This document shows positions 11,296-23,400 of a stretch of DNA of 64,000 nt, in pieces (positions within the stretch are counted from its first letter, which is position 1; every line of letters starts with the position of its first letter). The stretch lies in assembly GCA_035048495.1 (NCBI GenBank), contig CM068544.1:42619893-42683892 (forward strand). The letters run 5' to 3'. The position numbers and the translations under genes are program-made. Under the pieces are notes generated by a model. That model worked only from the letters and a program-made list of their open reading frames with translations. It ran no database searches and was not told where the DNA came from. The stretch is from Euptelea pleiosperma. Its lineage: Eukaryota > Streptophyta > Magnoliopsida > Ranunculales > Eupteleaceae.

Positions 11296-11597
11296 TTATA
11301 GATATAACAGATCGGACCTTTATGTAATTTTTTGCATAAAGTTAACCCAGCCCATTTGTATAATGGGTCTTAAAAATATACATTGGCCCAGCCCGTCGAG
11401 CCTATAAATGTAGCCTAAGCCCGAGGCCATTAGGGTCAGGCATAAAAGCCCATTAAGACCCCTAACGAGAAAAAAAAATGAAGGCTAAGAACAATATCAT
11501 GCAGTTTCATGATAACTTGAGATAATTGGATGCAGGAGGAAGCAACCGACCCTATATTTTATCAAAGGTGAACTTGTCTATAAACAGCTTAGTAGGC
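11296..11597. other. Spacer 3' of the HD-Zip gene
   Basis: This contains the probable 3' UTR of the HD-Zip gene, which is transcribed leftwards, and GGCCC-rich repeat words. No other feature was recognised. Confidence 0.4.
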
Positions 11598-12480
11598 TTA
11601 AGGGTAACCAGGCAATACGGCCCAGTAAGGCGGCGGCAAGGCTGGACTACAGTCATCGACATTGAAACCATAGTTGCACTCGGCAATCTGCTGGTAATTG
11701 GTTCCCTGCTGAAACTTGTTAGAGCTGCCGGTCACGACCGATGTGCTCTCAACGATCTCTTCGGCGAAGGCCTCGGTATAAATTGCAATGCCTTGCTCTG
11801 CCCCTGCTCGGTCCTCAAGCTTGGCCTTCAGTTTCATAACCTGCACACAAGTATAACAAACTTCAATAAGAAAATTAGGAGCAGATACGTGTATAGGGAA
11901 CCCATCTATCTAGCTACCTATCATGGCATGAGAGAGAGAGAGAGAGAGAGAGGACCTTCATGGAGAAACAAGAAGTTACCTCCTCTTGAAGCATCTGTTT
12001 CTCTCTATAGATAACATTGAACTCCTGTTTAAGTGCATCGTAAACTCGCTCGAGCTGCTTGGCCTTCCACCTCACTCGACGATTTTGGAACCAAACAGCC
12101 ACTTGTCGAGGCTGTAGTCTCAGCTCTCGAGCCAACCTCATCTTCCTCTCAGGTTCCAGTTTTATCTCTTCCTGAAAGCTCCTCTCCAATAACTCTAACT
12201 GATCACGTGTCAGCCTTCTCTTCCTCTCCTGGGTGCTGTTGCTGCTGCTGCTTCCTCTATCCGGAATCGAAGGCCGCCTTTCCATTGCCACCTCCATTAC
12301 TGGACGACACTTCACCTCCACTCCTAATAGAAATTAACTCAATTAAGCACATATACATAAAAATCTAAATGTATTAGAGTTAAAAGAGTTAGATAGGGAG
12401 AGATGAACTAGCCCTTACCCACCTGGAAATGGGTCGAAGTCGTAGTCATAAAGGAAGGTCAAGTTGCTGTTCCAAGCCAT
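11598..12480 (-). CDS. HD-Zip class I transcription factor, LMI1/ATHB22/ATHB51-like
   Basis: Homeodomain-leucine zipper DNA-binding regulator; the nearest Arabidopsis relatives act in leaf and meristem development. Exons on the - strand: 12480-12423, 12323-11980, 11840-11598; they total 645 nt and give 214 residues. The N-terminus is acidic/aromatic ([20 protein letters not shown]). The homeodomain spans about residues 53-110, with FQEEIKL characteristic of this clade and recognition helix [15 protein letters not shown]. It is followed by zipper positions L110, L117, I124, L131 and L138; the zipper crosses the exon 2/3 junction ([10 protein letters not shown]). The C-terminus ends [15 protein letters not shown]. 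Introns are 99 and 139 bp. Exon 1 has tandem donors 4 nt apart (GTGGGTAAG), and only the first keeps the frame. Confidence 0.92.
11931..11952. repeat. (AG)n microsatellite
   Basis: Dinucleotide run inside the second intron of the HD-Zip gene. Confidence 0.95.
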
Positions 12481-12626
12481 CTTTGATCTATAATTTATGG
12501 ATCGATCGGGAAATAGACCTAGTTGAGAGTTGAGAGAGAAGAGAGAGAGAGGGAGAGGGACGTGCATGGTATTATATGATCAATGGTTGTGACTAGACGT
12601 GAATGAGAGGAGATTCTTCTCTTTTT

Positions 12627-12634
12627 TATTTATA
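12627..12634 (-). promoter_or_regulatory. Probable TATA box of the HD-Zip gene
   Basis: On the - strand this reads TATAAATA, 147 bp before the ATG. A start about 30 bp downstream would give a leader of roughly 110-120 nt, which contains a long CT-rich stretch (12533-12560 on the + strand is gagaga), common in plant 5' UTRs. Confidence 0.6.
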
Positions 12635-13363
12635 GAAGGAAAAAAAAAAGTGTTTTGAATTGTAGATGTGTTTCCACGCGAGAGGGTTTTTTTCAGAAGT
12701 GTCGGATACGTGTTGGAGTGAAGGGACAAAGAAGGAGTGATCAAAGGTCGCCATCTGGTCCCGTTTTCTGAGACCCTATTGCTCCTTTTCAGCTGACAAT
12801 GCCTTAGCCTTCATTCTCACGCCTTGTTCTGACTGCTACTCTGCTATCTATCTCTCACTAGATCAGGCCAAAGACTTGTCTGTCTAGTAAGGGACGTGTA
12901 GGCACTGGCGAGCAACCAAAAGGCTACCTTCCCTGCCATCTTTTCTGCAATGCCACAGACAAATAGAAAAAGAAGAATAAAGCTCATCGCTTGCCTTCTC
13001 AAATCAGAATTCTCAACGAAACGATTTATCTTTCATCATCCTCCTCTGTCCCTCTCGCTACTCTACTGTTAATGGGTTGTTTGAATAGCATTAAATGAGT
13101 TTCAGGTCTGAAAATGGGATCATTCCGAAGGCATAATGGCTACTGCCTTGAGCCGCAAATTCCAGAAAAGAAGGTACCATTGCATACGCAGAGAGAGAGA
13201 GATAGAGAGGAGACGTCAGCCATGCACCTTTGCTTTGTGCGTCTGCGCCATTAATTAACTGGTTGACAACTGCACCTCGCAATTGCGAGCCAAAGAGCCA
13301 AAGCGTAATTGGAATAAATCTGTACAGTACTCCAGAAGATTCTGGTTCTTTAGTACTCTAGAA
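12635..13363. other. Upstream region of the HD-Zip gene
   Basis: Non-coding. It probably holds the promoter and enhancer sequences of the HD-Zip gene. A short (GA)n run lies near 13,190-13,208. No open frame resembles a known protein. Confidence 0.4.
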
Positions 13364-13757
13364 CAAGGTTTAAAGGAGGCCGTTTTAACGGTTAAACAGA
13401 CTGGGGGCGTTGCAGTTTAAACCGTTTAAACGGCCAGGGGCAAAAATGAAAAAAATGGGAAAAAAAACGGAATTTAATATTTTTAACAGAAAAAAAACGG
13501 AAAAAATGGCGCTGAAATTCATATTTTGAAAATTAAAAAAAAAACGAAATTTAACAGATTTTAACTGAAATTAAACAGTTTTAACAGCCACTTTTTTCAA
13601 AACAAATTTCAGAATTAAACAGCTGTTTAAATGATTTTAACAGCCGTTAAAACAAAAAAAGGGCCATTTTATTCAAAACCGATAAAACATGTTTAAACGG
13701 TTTTAACAGAAACGGGCTTGGGGCGTTGCCGTTTAAACGGCCATTTTTAAAACCATG
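13364..13757. mobile_element. hAT-like MITE, CAAGGTTTAAA family, copy C (394 bp)
   Basis: It begins CAAGGTTTAAAGG and ends TTTTTAAAACCATG, with perfect 8-bp duplications CTCTAGAA at 13356-13363 and 13758-13765. The interior is rich in gtttaaacgg and ttttaacag words, in place of the gttataacgg words of copies A and B, so it belongs to a diverged subfamily. The cagactgggggcgtt segment is shared with copy B. Confidence 0.88.
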
Positions 13758-13765
13758 CTCTAGAA

Positions 13766-16146
13766 GATCATATACCATGATAATCATCTATAAATATTGA
13801 AGAGAGAGAGTTACAGAGGTAGAGCGGTACGAGAGGAAGATACGAGATTCTCCTTTTTTTTTTCTAAACAAATTTTGAAAAATAAATTAATAACGAATTT
13901 GAAAAAAAAAATGACCATGGTTAGTGACTTGGATTGAGGACCACTAATCATGAGACGGGTGTAATGCGCTAACGAATTTGGTATCAACGTTTTGATCTGA
14001 ATTCTGCTGCTTAAATCTCTCTACAGCCATACTGTTATTTTCTTTAGAAAAAAAATATTCCGGTAAACAGGGTTATCACGGGTGCGTGTCAATTGAAGAG
14101 GCGTTACTGATTAACACTACTCCGCAAATATGGGCTCCACCTCCCCATGAATTCGATGTATGGCCCATGATTTGCATGATGTCCTTTGGATCAAGCATTG
14201 CGTTGGGCAAAACTTCCCCAATTCTTGCGTGACGCCTTGAATGGTTTTACTGTAAGGGGGCTGTTTGGATCATGGTTAACAATTTCGGTATATGGCAAAG
14301 ATTCGAAACCAGAAAAGTTCGAGATTAATTTGGTTTCAGGAAAGAAAAATTTGGTAAAAAATTCAGTCATTATTGAAATGTTACTCATTTAGCTTTAAAA
14401 AGCCTGAATTTTACCAATTTTATCCTTTTATGCGGCCATTTAATACGTTTTTATTTTAGAAAAACACAAAATTCATGGATTAAACGCGAATAATGTGTTC
14501 TATTCGTATAGTCTTAAAATTCGGGTTTTAAACACGCATAATACGGGAATTTACTAACTAGGGTTTGGATACAGAAAAAGTGCACTTTCTCCTTGAAATT
14601 TGTTTTGCAGAAAACACATGCAAAATAAAAGAGGGTTAATTTTTTGGGTTTTCCTTCGCTCACATCCTTTCTACAAGACTACAATGAGACAACTTGTCAA
14701 TCTTTAGACATTTTATTTAGACCCAAGAGAAAGGACACTCCCTCACTCGGCATCTTCTGGCACGGGACAGGCTGGTATATGCCAGGCCACTAGCTCAAAC
14801 TCAAAGCCCAAGCCCAAGCCCAGCCCAGATGCATAACAGGCACGGCTGGGCTGGGCCGGGCCCCCTAGTCCAAAGTTATTAGACTACTCCTAGTGGGGTG
14901 CAAATAGCCTCAAAGTTACACTCAATGTAACAATCCTCACCATCAGATTTAGTGCTAAAACATAGTTGGCGCATTGATGGACACGATTGTCTAGATTGGT
15001 GCATGTCTTTTCTGGCCTACGGCATCCACAGAGAGTAGCATGGCACTTGGGAATTTCCAAACTGCTAAGTACATGTGCCAAAAAAAAAATTCTAAGGTAC
15101 TTGAAACACAAAAAGCAAGTAGTGGGGCCACTCTAGGGAAGTAGCTTAAAAGTTGGAACAGCGTTGGTGGTCCTGGTTTGATTGGCAAAGTATATTGATA
15201 ACTGCTAAAAAAGTGAACTGATTTTCAGAATGTGCGCATGGAGATGAGATGGAGCCTCATAGAGTCAGGTGGGGTCCAATTCACTAAGGGCATGTTTGAT
15301 TGAACAGAATTTTCCCGAGTAATATATCTGGGTAATGCTTTAAATGTCTAATTGATTGCAACTGAGAACACATTTCAATCACGTGAGAAAATAAATGTAT
15401 AATTTCAGGTGGAAATGGATTCTCACCTATCTGGATGGGAAATGAATTCGGTCTTAGAAGGGAAAAGTATCCAAATTTAAATGGCTTGGTAGGGAAAATT
15501 ATACAGATTTAAAATGTCCATCTAACAATGAGGGGCGAATCTGAAAATAGTGGAAACTCGAGGCACTTGGCACAGTTAGAAAGAAAAAAAAATATGAAGT
15601 TTGAAGTCAGATTTGCCCATGGGGTTTGATGAAATAAGGAGCCAAAAAAGGAAAAACAATGGCCCACTTGGAAATCTACTCCATTGAAGAAGACAAGATA
15701 CTCGAAACCAAAAAAGTATAATGATAACAATGATTTGTATCTAGTCCCAAAAGAGTTTCACTTACAGTTTCTTGCATTTCTTTCCTTTCGACTCCCTAAT
15801 AACATACCGGAGGATCTTGCCCCATCCTTAAAATAGTCAGCTTAACCACCTAACCACCACATCCACCGTCTCTCCTGGTAACACCCCACTCAACCCCATA
15901 TAGAAGGAGATGGTGCCATCGCTCCTCCTTTTTTTCATTAGCGGTACCATCACTCGAACTTTGGATCTTTATTCCAAGGTGTTGGGTTTCTTCCAAGAAG
16001 GCAATATAGTGATGGTAATGCAGATAACTGGTAGATTCTTCAACTTCTTTGACATAAGGCACTGATTAGGGATATGAAGCTTCTGATTATTCAGGCAGTT
16101 ATACTAATTTTGACAGTCTGCAAGAAGGATTCAACACTTGGTTGCA
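13766..16146. other. Gene-free region of A/T-rich and repeat-like sequence
   Basis: No gene was recognised. Words such as ggggctgtttggatc (14,257) and gggcatgtttgattg (15,293) resemble ends of Tourist-like elements, but no partner ends were found. A GGCCC/GGGCT-rich patch lies at 14,800-14,870. Open frames of 60-73 codons here have no recognisable similarity. Confidence 0.4.
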
Positions 16147-16199
16147 CAGAAAAGTAAAAAGGAGACCAGGGAGATTGGAAGGTCTTTTTTAACCAAAAT

Positions 16200-16740
16200 G
16201 GATTATCTTCGAGATTACAGCCTATTAGTATGGTAAGCAGCTCCTACAAAATATTAGCAAAAAACCTTTCCAATCGTCTCAAAGTTGTCCTCCTTGTCAT
16301 CATCTCACCTCACCAAGGTAGTTGGTCGTCAAATTCTTGATGAGGTGCTTATTGGTAATGAAGGCATTGACTCTACGGTAAGGCAAGGATAACCAATATC
16401 TGGGGATCGTTAGCAAAATCGACACTGAGTGGATTGGGACTTCCTCAACTAGATGCTCTCTATAAGGTTTGGTATAGCTTAGAGGAATCGGATTCATGGT
16501 TGCATCTCATCGACTCCAACCAATTTCTTTGGTAGCTCAAGAAGCCTCGATAAAGGTGGTCCCCTCTCATCTTTCCTGTTGGTCATAGAAGCTCTTAGTC
16601 ATCTTCTACAAAAAGCGGAGGTCAGTTTTCTTAAGGCTTCTCGATGGTAATATATCACGTCTTCATTTTGGTGACAACACTGGTTTTGCAAAGCCTGCAT
16701 TGACCAAATTTTCCATCTTTTTGACATGGTTTTTGCCTCC
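16200..16740 (+). pseudogene. Decayed L1-type LINE reverse transcriptase fragment
   Basis: Conceptual + strand translation in shifting frames gives ordered pieces of a plant LINE reverse transcriptase. They are PISMVSSSYKILAKNLSNRL and ISPHQG (from 16,221), RQILDEVLIGNEG (from 16,327, another frame), and TPTNFFGSSRSLDKGGPLSS (about 16,520-16,580), corresponding to the RGLRQGDPLSP block. Last comes LHFGDNTGFAKP near 16,660-16,695, where FADD should be. Frame changes, stops, an internal deletion and the altered catalytic FADD (FGDN) show it is dead. Both ends are indistinct. Confidence 0.78.
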
Positions 16741-18206
16741 ACATCAAATAAAGCCTCTTTACCATTATGATACTTCCCAACTTCATCAAAATTAAAAAGC
16801 TTGTTAATATCACCTGCATTGTAGATATATTTATCATAGCTGGGTTCGCCATCGTTTCCTCCAATAATTTCACCATCGTAAATTGACTCTCCATTGAAGA
16901 TAGATTTACTATCGTTTCCTCCAATTAACTCATCGCAAAAGATTAGTGGGGACTCCCAATTTATTATAGTAATGGATACCTCTTCCTTGTTATAGTCAAC
17001 TCGATCATGATTTTGGCATCGCCGTTCATCAACACAATGGAATAGAGGACATGGGTGGACGTCCACGCTGGATGAGTCGTCTTCACCATTACCAGATGCA
17101 TTTCCGATGTCATGTTGACCTTCCAAGTGTCGCACCAAAAGTTGTAGAAGTTGCAACAACACTCCTATAACTCATCCAAACGATCTCTTGATTTCCCCAA
17201 TCTGAATAGTGAGATCGCAGTTGTTTCCTCTTCTTGGTGGATTTCAACTCAATGCACTGATAAGGCTTTCTTGGAGCAAAAACCCCAAAAACTGTCTTTG
17301 TAGGATACTAATCCAAGCAATCCCAAGAATTCACAGAAGAATCAAATTGAGACTATAGGCAATTTTCATCCAATAATCAAAAATCTTCTTTGCAATGCTC
17401 TTTTAATTACTACTTAATGAAAAATAAAACACGTATAGAACCTAGAGTCAAAGAATCAATCAACCAATAGAACCATATCCCAACTATTTGAGGTCGGCTA
17501 CACAAATCCAGTTCCACCATTTCACTCTATCTAGGGTCACACCTTCTGGTAGAGTGCATGACAGCCTAGTTTGAAGTTAGAAAAACGAAATATCAGCATA
17601 CATGTGGAAGGATTTGGCAAAAGTTTTACGGTGGCCAACCTAATATAATCATGCAACATTTCTCCTTATTTGGTCATGGGAGCAGTGAAAGCTAAGCCCA
17701 ACATTGGAGTGATTTACCAATATATAAACAAGCTCACAAAGAACACAAAGAACATGTAGTATATTATATGCACTCTAATAACTGCAGTCTCCAACTGATA
17801 ACTAGCACTTGCTCAAAAAGTTTGCCTGGTTTTATGAATTACCAAATTTACATCATATTGGGCAATGAACTGAAAACAGAGTAAAACTATCACTGAACAT
17901 CGTAAGTTCAAAATTCCTTGTGATGCCATTGCATGAACAGATGACTACAACACATCTATTGATTTGTTCTGTACCTAAAGGCTTTTGTCATTATGTATAA
18001 TCATGGTGATGCAATACTGAAATCTAAGTCTAAATAACGATTGAGATCAGAACTAAATTACCAAGAACAATATGAAGAATAAAATAACTCTGAAATCTAT
18101 CATTGGTGACCAGATTGTTTATGAGCTGACCTTCCACTAGGAATTTTTCTCCTTCCGGTCGCCATGCTCTTCTTTGAGAGATATCTTTGATCATCAACAA
18201 TTGTTT
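16741..18206. other. Unassigned region with possible transposon remnants
   Basis: No gene was recognised. The stretch near 17,470-17,510 (ccaactatttgaggtcggct) resembles the ccaactagttggggtcggct word found in many dispersed plant repeats, suggesting another transposon remnant; this is recognition from memory only. The - strand open frame at 16,599-17,162 partly runs antisense to the LINE fragment and has no clear similarity. Confidence 0.35.
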
Positions 18207-18214
18207 CCCCAACC

Positions 18215-19304
18215 CAAGGAAATAAATTTCGGTTTCGAGGTTTCTTTCGACCAACCCAAAAATTGAAATATTTCGTGGAAATATTTCGACCAGTGTGGAA
18301 ATAATACATTTTTCATGGAAATGATGGAAATAATGTAGAAATGATGGAAATATTATGGAAATTTTTGTGGAATGTTTGAGAAATGATAAAACAAGCATAA
18401 AAACACACTCAAAAGCTATCAAACCATAATATACAACCATATGTGTAGTGTGGAAATGAATGACCACAGCGGTCTGTAATACGTTGAGGTAGGTATCTGA
18501 TAATTATTATTTAATTGATAATTATATAAAAAAGTAATAAATCAAAGTATTAACAAATCATTATCCACTTCCATTAATGTCTTAATATTATATATAATTT
18601 TTAAAAACATATCTATTATTAAATTATCACATTTACTTCATTTTTTGAATGTTAAATTTTTTTTGGAAAACATTTATCCCAACCAAATTATAGAATAGGC
18701 TAAGTCATGCAACATATAATCAATTTATGCACAATCATGGATGTTTTGGGTAAAGACCAATGAAATTGGGGTTTTACCCAAATTTAAATTTTCATCCTAA
18801 ACAATCTTCAATCTGTGCACAAATCTAGTGTAAATACATCATAGATTTGATGCATTTACACAATCTATTTATTTGTAGCAAGAAAGGATAACAATAAATT
18901 TTATACTTACATACATTTTGAATTTGAAAAACTCTAAAACGGGATTCAATTCGTCCTCACGATCAAGCCGCGAACCAAGAAATCTATAATAATGGATTGG
19001 TCTTTTTTATAAAGAAAAAATATATGGAAAAGTGGTTAAATGGATCAAATATGGGCTTTGTGTGGCATTTATGAATTCAAATGAGATGTTTCCTACATCG
19101 GATTGAAATGTTTCCATACATGTAGAAACATTTCGACCTAAATAATACATATCTATATTGTCAATTGATTGAAATTTACTATTCATGCAAAATATTTCGA
19201 CATGAATGGAAATATTTCGTGTAAGTATTCTTTCCTGTCGGTAACCTAGAAAATAGAAATATTTCGCGAAATATTTCAATAATTTCGAGAAGTTTATTTC
19301 CTTG
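18215..19304. mobile_element. Non-autonomous hAT-like transposon, 1,090 bp, with CGAAATATTTCG repeats
   Basis: The ends are CAAGGAAATAAA and TTTATTTCCTTG (12-bp perfect inverted repeat), flanked by perfect 8-bp duplications CCCCAACC at 18207-18214 and 19305-19312. Both subterminal regions are dense in copies and near-copies of GAAATATTTCG, part of the 12-bp palindrome CGAAATATTTCG (for example near 18,268-18,290, 19,190-19,220 and 19,257-19,277). Such subterminal arrays are typical transposase-binding sites in hAT elements. There is no transposase frame; the interior is A/T-rich. Confidence 0.87.
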
Positions 19305-19312
19305 CCCCAACC

Positions 19313-19856
19313 TTCATATTGTTGTTCTTTTGTTTGGAGTTCATAGCTTTTGAAAACAAGCTCGTTAGAGGTTCAGATAAGTCATCTCTCACTTATCAAA
19401 AAAAATATAAGTTATCTCTTTGTTCGTGGTCTAAAGGTATCCACGGGCATGGCAATGGAGTAACACCTAGCGTGCAAAACAAGATATGTTGTCACATTTG
19501 GATCGTGCTGGCATGGTGCATTATCAACCTTACACGCATGTCCCTCTTGGCGTGCTGCAAGTGCAGTCTTGGACTATGGGTCTTGGGGTCACCATCGAAT
19601 TGACCCACGAAGAAGATTTGTTGGAGGGTTTGTTTATCCATATCGTTAGTGCAACTCCTAGTTTATGCTATGTTACCTTGACGGTCGATAGCTTGCTATG
19701 GAGTACTATGGCCCTCATATGGTCCTGCGTGGAGCTGCACACGTGTGGCTGTGAATGTTATGAAAATGGGACGCTGCTTGTCGCATGTGGTGTTCGACGG
19801 GTTGTCAACGACTAAGCATTGCGCTTGAGGCTATGACAAGGAACGGCATGCTTACT
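19313..19856. other. Unassigned sequence between the hAT element and the array
   Basis: Two overlapping + strand open frames (19,319-19,603 and 19,486-19,815) have no similarity I recognise. The region is less A/T-rich than its surroundings and could be part of a degraded element or gene. A probable 17-bp LINE tail insertion lies at 19,390-19,406. Confidence 0.35.
19390..19406 (+). mobile_element. Probable ultra-truncated LINE insertion (3' tail only)
   Basis: The 17-bp segment cacttatcaaaaaaaat matches the extreme 3' end of the LINE at 53,078-53,649 (acttatcaaaaaaa). It is flanked by 13-bp direct repeats with one mismatch (ATAAGTCATCTCT at 19377-19389, ATAAGTTATCTCT at 19407-19419). This is the expected product of target-primed reverse transcription aborted almost at once. 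Chance cannot be excluded for so short an insert. Confidence 0.5.
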
Positions 19857-20079
19857 GGATATCGGAGCTAAACGTTCTTAACACACGACTGGTCTAGTAG
19901 ATAAGACATTCCGACCTTCATCTTCTTGTGCTAGTAAGTCACCAATGACTCGAATAATAGTTTCCTCTCCTTAGAAACAGAGCTTGGAAACTAAGGCGGC
20001 CAAGGAATCAACATGATGATTACCTGCTCGTCCAGTGTGTTTGATGATAACTTTTTGAAAAATATTGGATTAAGTCTTG

Positions 20080-20442
20080 TCATCTCGTGGATTCTCTCTC
20101 TATCTTGAAGTACTGGACTCTTAAATTCTTCGCTATAGATAGACCCAAGAGGAAGGCTTCATAGTCGGCCTCTTGATTTGAACATGGGAAATCAAGTTTG
20201 CAAGAAATCAGCATGACCGTGGAATATGCCGCCATGAAAAATACTATTGCATCTCCTCCGGTAGTAGTGGAGGACCCATCAAAATAAAGTATCCATGTTT
20301 CCTCAGGGGAACCTACTTGGGCTATGGGAAACGTTTGGCACTTCCACGAGATATCTTCATGTATTAAGGAGTCATCCACCCTGGGAATGTTGCTAGCAAG
20401 TCTACAATCGCTTGTCCTTTGATGGCCTTCGGGTGAAAACAT
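20080..20442 (-). pseudogene. RNase H fragment, leftmost array unit with an open frame
   Basis: 120-residue open frame carrying WILYFDGSSTTTGGDA, LDFPCSNQEADYEAFLLGLS and KIERESTR. The first catalytic Asp (YFDGS) and the Glu (EADYEA) are present, but the third acidic site, normally GDS, is altered to RES. A fragment of the second RNase H domain, not a functional gene. Confidence 0.8.
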
Positions 20443-23400
20443 GAGATGTCAAATTAAGACAATTGTAATAGCCATCTAGCAATGCGTTCAGTTACTATCG
20501 GTTTCGAAATGAGATATTGAACTAGGTCTGCTTTGGCGATGAGATGACCCTTCCTCACCATCAGATAATGACGAAATTTTTGGTTCGCATGGATAAGGGC
20601 GAACCATGCACACTCGAACTTCGGATATCAGAGCCAAACATCCTTAACACACGACTGGTCTAGTAGATAGGACATTCCGACCTTCATCTTCTTATGCTAG
20701 AAAGGCACCAATGACTCGAATAATTGTTTCCATGACTCGAATAATAGTTTCCTCTCCTTAGAAACAGAGCTTGGAAGCCAAGGTGGCCAAGAAATCGAGA
20801 TGACGATTACCCGCCCGTCCAGTGTGTTCGATGATAGCATTTTGAAAAATATTGGATCCAGTCTTGTGCTCCTGTGGAATCACCATCTATCTTGAAGTAC
20901 TGGACTCCTAAATTCTTCGCTATAGATAGACCCAAGAGGAAGGCTTCGTACTCAGCCTCTAGCTTTGAGCATGGGAAATCGAGTTGGCAAGAAATCGGCA
21001 TGACCGTAGAATCTGCCACAATGAAAAAAACTCTTGCATCTCCTCCGGTAATCGTGGAGGTCCCATCAAAATAAACTATCCAAGTTCCCTCAGGGGAAGC
21101 TTCTTAGGCTATGGGAAAATCTGGCACTTCCACTGGATATCTTCATGTATTAAGAAGTCATCCATCCTGGGAATGTTGCAAGCAAGTCGACAATCGCATT
21201 TCCTCTGATGGCCTTCAGATGAAAAATTAGATATCAAATTCAGATAACTGTAATAGCCATCTAGCAATGCATCTAGTTAATGTCGATTTCGAAATGAGAT
21301 ATCGAACTAGGGGCGAGGCATGCACACTCGAACTTCGGATATCGGAGCTAAACGTCCTTAACACACGACTGGTGTAGTAGATAAGACATTTCGACCTTCA
21401 TCTTCTATTGCTAGTAAGGCACCAATAACTCGAATAATAGTTTTCATGACTCGAATAATAGTTTCCTCTACTTAGAAACAGAGCTTGGAAGCTAAGGTGG
21501 CCAAGGCATCGACATTACGATTACCCGCCCGTCAAGTGTGTTCAATGATAGCATTTTTAAAAATATTGGATCAAATCTTGTGCTCCCGTGGAATCTCCGT
21601 CTATCTTGAAGTACTGGATTCCTAAATTCTCCATTATAGATAGACCCAAGAGGAAGGCTTCGTACTCGGCCTCTTGATTTGAAAATGGGAAATCGAGTTT
21701 CCAAGAAATCGGCATGACCGTGGAATCTGCCGCAATGAAAAAAACTCTTGGATCTCCTCTAGTAGTCGAGGAGGACCCATCAAAATAAAGTATCTATGTT
21801 CACTCAGGGGAAGCTTTATTTGACTAGGGAAACGCTTGGCACTTCCATGAGATATCTTCATGTATTAAGGAGTCATCCACCTTGGTAATGTTGCAAGGAA
21901 CTCGAAAATCGCCGGTCCTTTGATGGCCTTTAGGTGAAAAATTAGATGTCAAATTCAGACTACTGTAATAGCTATCTAGAAGTACGTTCAGTTAATGTCG
22001 GTTTCGAAAATATCGAACGAGGTCCGCTTTGGAGATGAGATGACCCTTCCTCGCCACCAAATAATGATGAGATTTTTGGGTAGAATGGATGAGGGCGAGG
22101 CATGCACACTCGAACTTCGATATCGGAGCTAAACGTCCTAAACACACGGTTGGTGTAGTAGATAGGACATTCCGAACTTCATATTCTTGTGCTACTAAGG
22201 CACCAATGACTCAAATAATAGTTTACTCACCTCAGAAATAGAGCTTGGAAGCATATGTTGCCAAGGCATCAACATGACGATTACCCGCCCATCTAGTGTG
22301 TTCGATGATAGCATTTTAAAAAATATTGGATCAAGTCTTGTGCTCCCGTGGAGTGTCCCTCTATCTTGAAGTACTGGACTCCTAAATTCTTCCCTATAGA
22401 TAGACCCAAGAGGAAGGTTTTGTACTCGACCTCTTGATTTGAACATGGAAAATCGAGTTTGCAAGAAATCGGCATGACCGTGGAATCTGCCGCAATGAGA
22501 GATATCGAACTAGGTCAGCTTTGGCGATGAGATGACCCTTCTTCGCCATTAGATAATGACAATATTTGGGTAGCATGGACGAGGGCGAGGCATGTACACT
22601 CGAACTTCGGATATCGGAGCTAAACGTCCTTAACACACGACTAGTGTAGTAGATAGGACATTCCGACCCTCAACTTCTTGTGCTAGTAAGGCACCAATGA
22701 CTCGAATAATAGTATCCTTTCCTTAGAAACAGAGCTTGGAAGCTACGGTGGCCAAGGCATCGACATGACGACTACCCGCCCGTCCAGTGTGTTGTATGAT
22801 AGAATTTTGAAAAATATTGGATCACGTCTTGTGCTCCCATGGAGTCTCCCTCGATCTTGAACTACGGTAGTCTCCCTTTATCCTGAAGTACTGCACTCCT
22901 AAATTCTTCGCAATAGATAGACCCAAGAGGAAAGCTTCGTACTCGGCCTCTTGATTTGAACAAGGGAAATCGAGTTTGCAAGAAATCGGCATGACCGTGG
23001 AATCTGCCGTAATGAAAAAAACTCTTGCATCTCGTCCGATAGTCGTGAAGGATCCATCAAAATAAAGTATCCATGTTTCCTCAGGGGAAGCTTCTGGGGC
23101 TATGGGAAACTCCTGGCACTTCCACGAGATATCTTAATGTATTAAGAAGTCATCCACCCTAGGAATGTTGCTAGCAAGTCGACAATTGCCTGTCTTTTGA
23201 ATGCCTTCGGGTGAAAAATTAGAAGTCCAATTCAGATAACTGTAATAGCCATCTGCAGTGCGTCGAGTTAATGTCGGTTTCGAAATGAGATATCGAACTA
23301 GGTCCGCTTTGGCGATGTAATGACCCTTCCTCGCCATCAGGTAATGACGAAATTTTTGGGTAGTAAGGATGAGGGAGAGGCATGCAAACTCGATCGGATA

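Noticed and set aside
14186..14392. 68-codon + strand open frame beginning MDQALRWAKLPQFL
   Set aside because: Short, mirrored by an equally long - strand frame, and without recognisable similarity.
16599..17162. 187-codon - strand open frame
   Set aside because: Its 3' part is antisense to the decayed LINE reverse transcriptase and the rest has no recognisable motif; a chance frame is more likely than a gene.
19319..19815. Two + strand open frames of 94 and 109 codons
   Set aside because: No similarity recognised, they overlap each other, and no splice-compatible neighbours were found.
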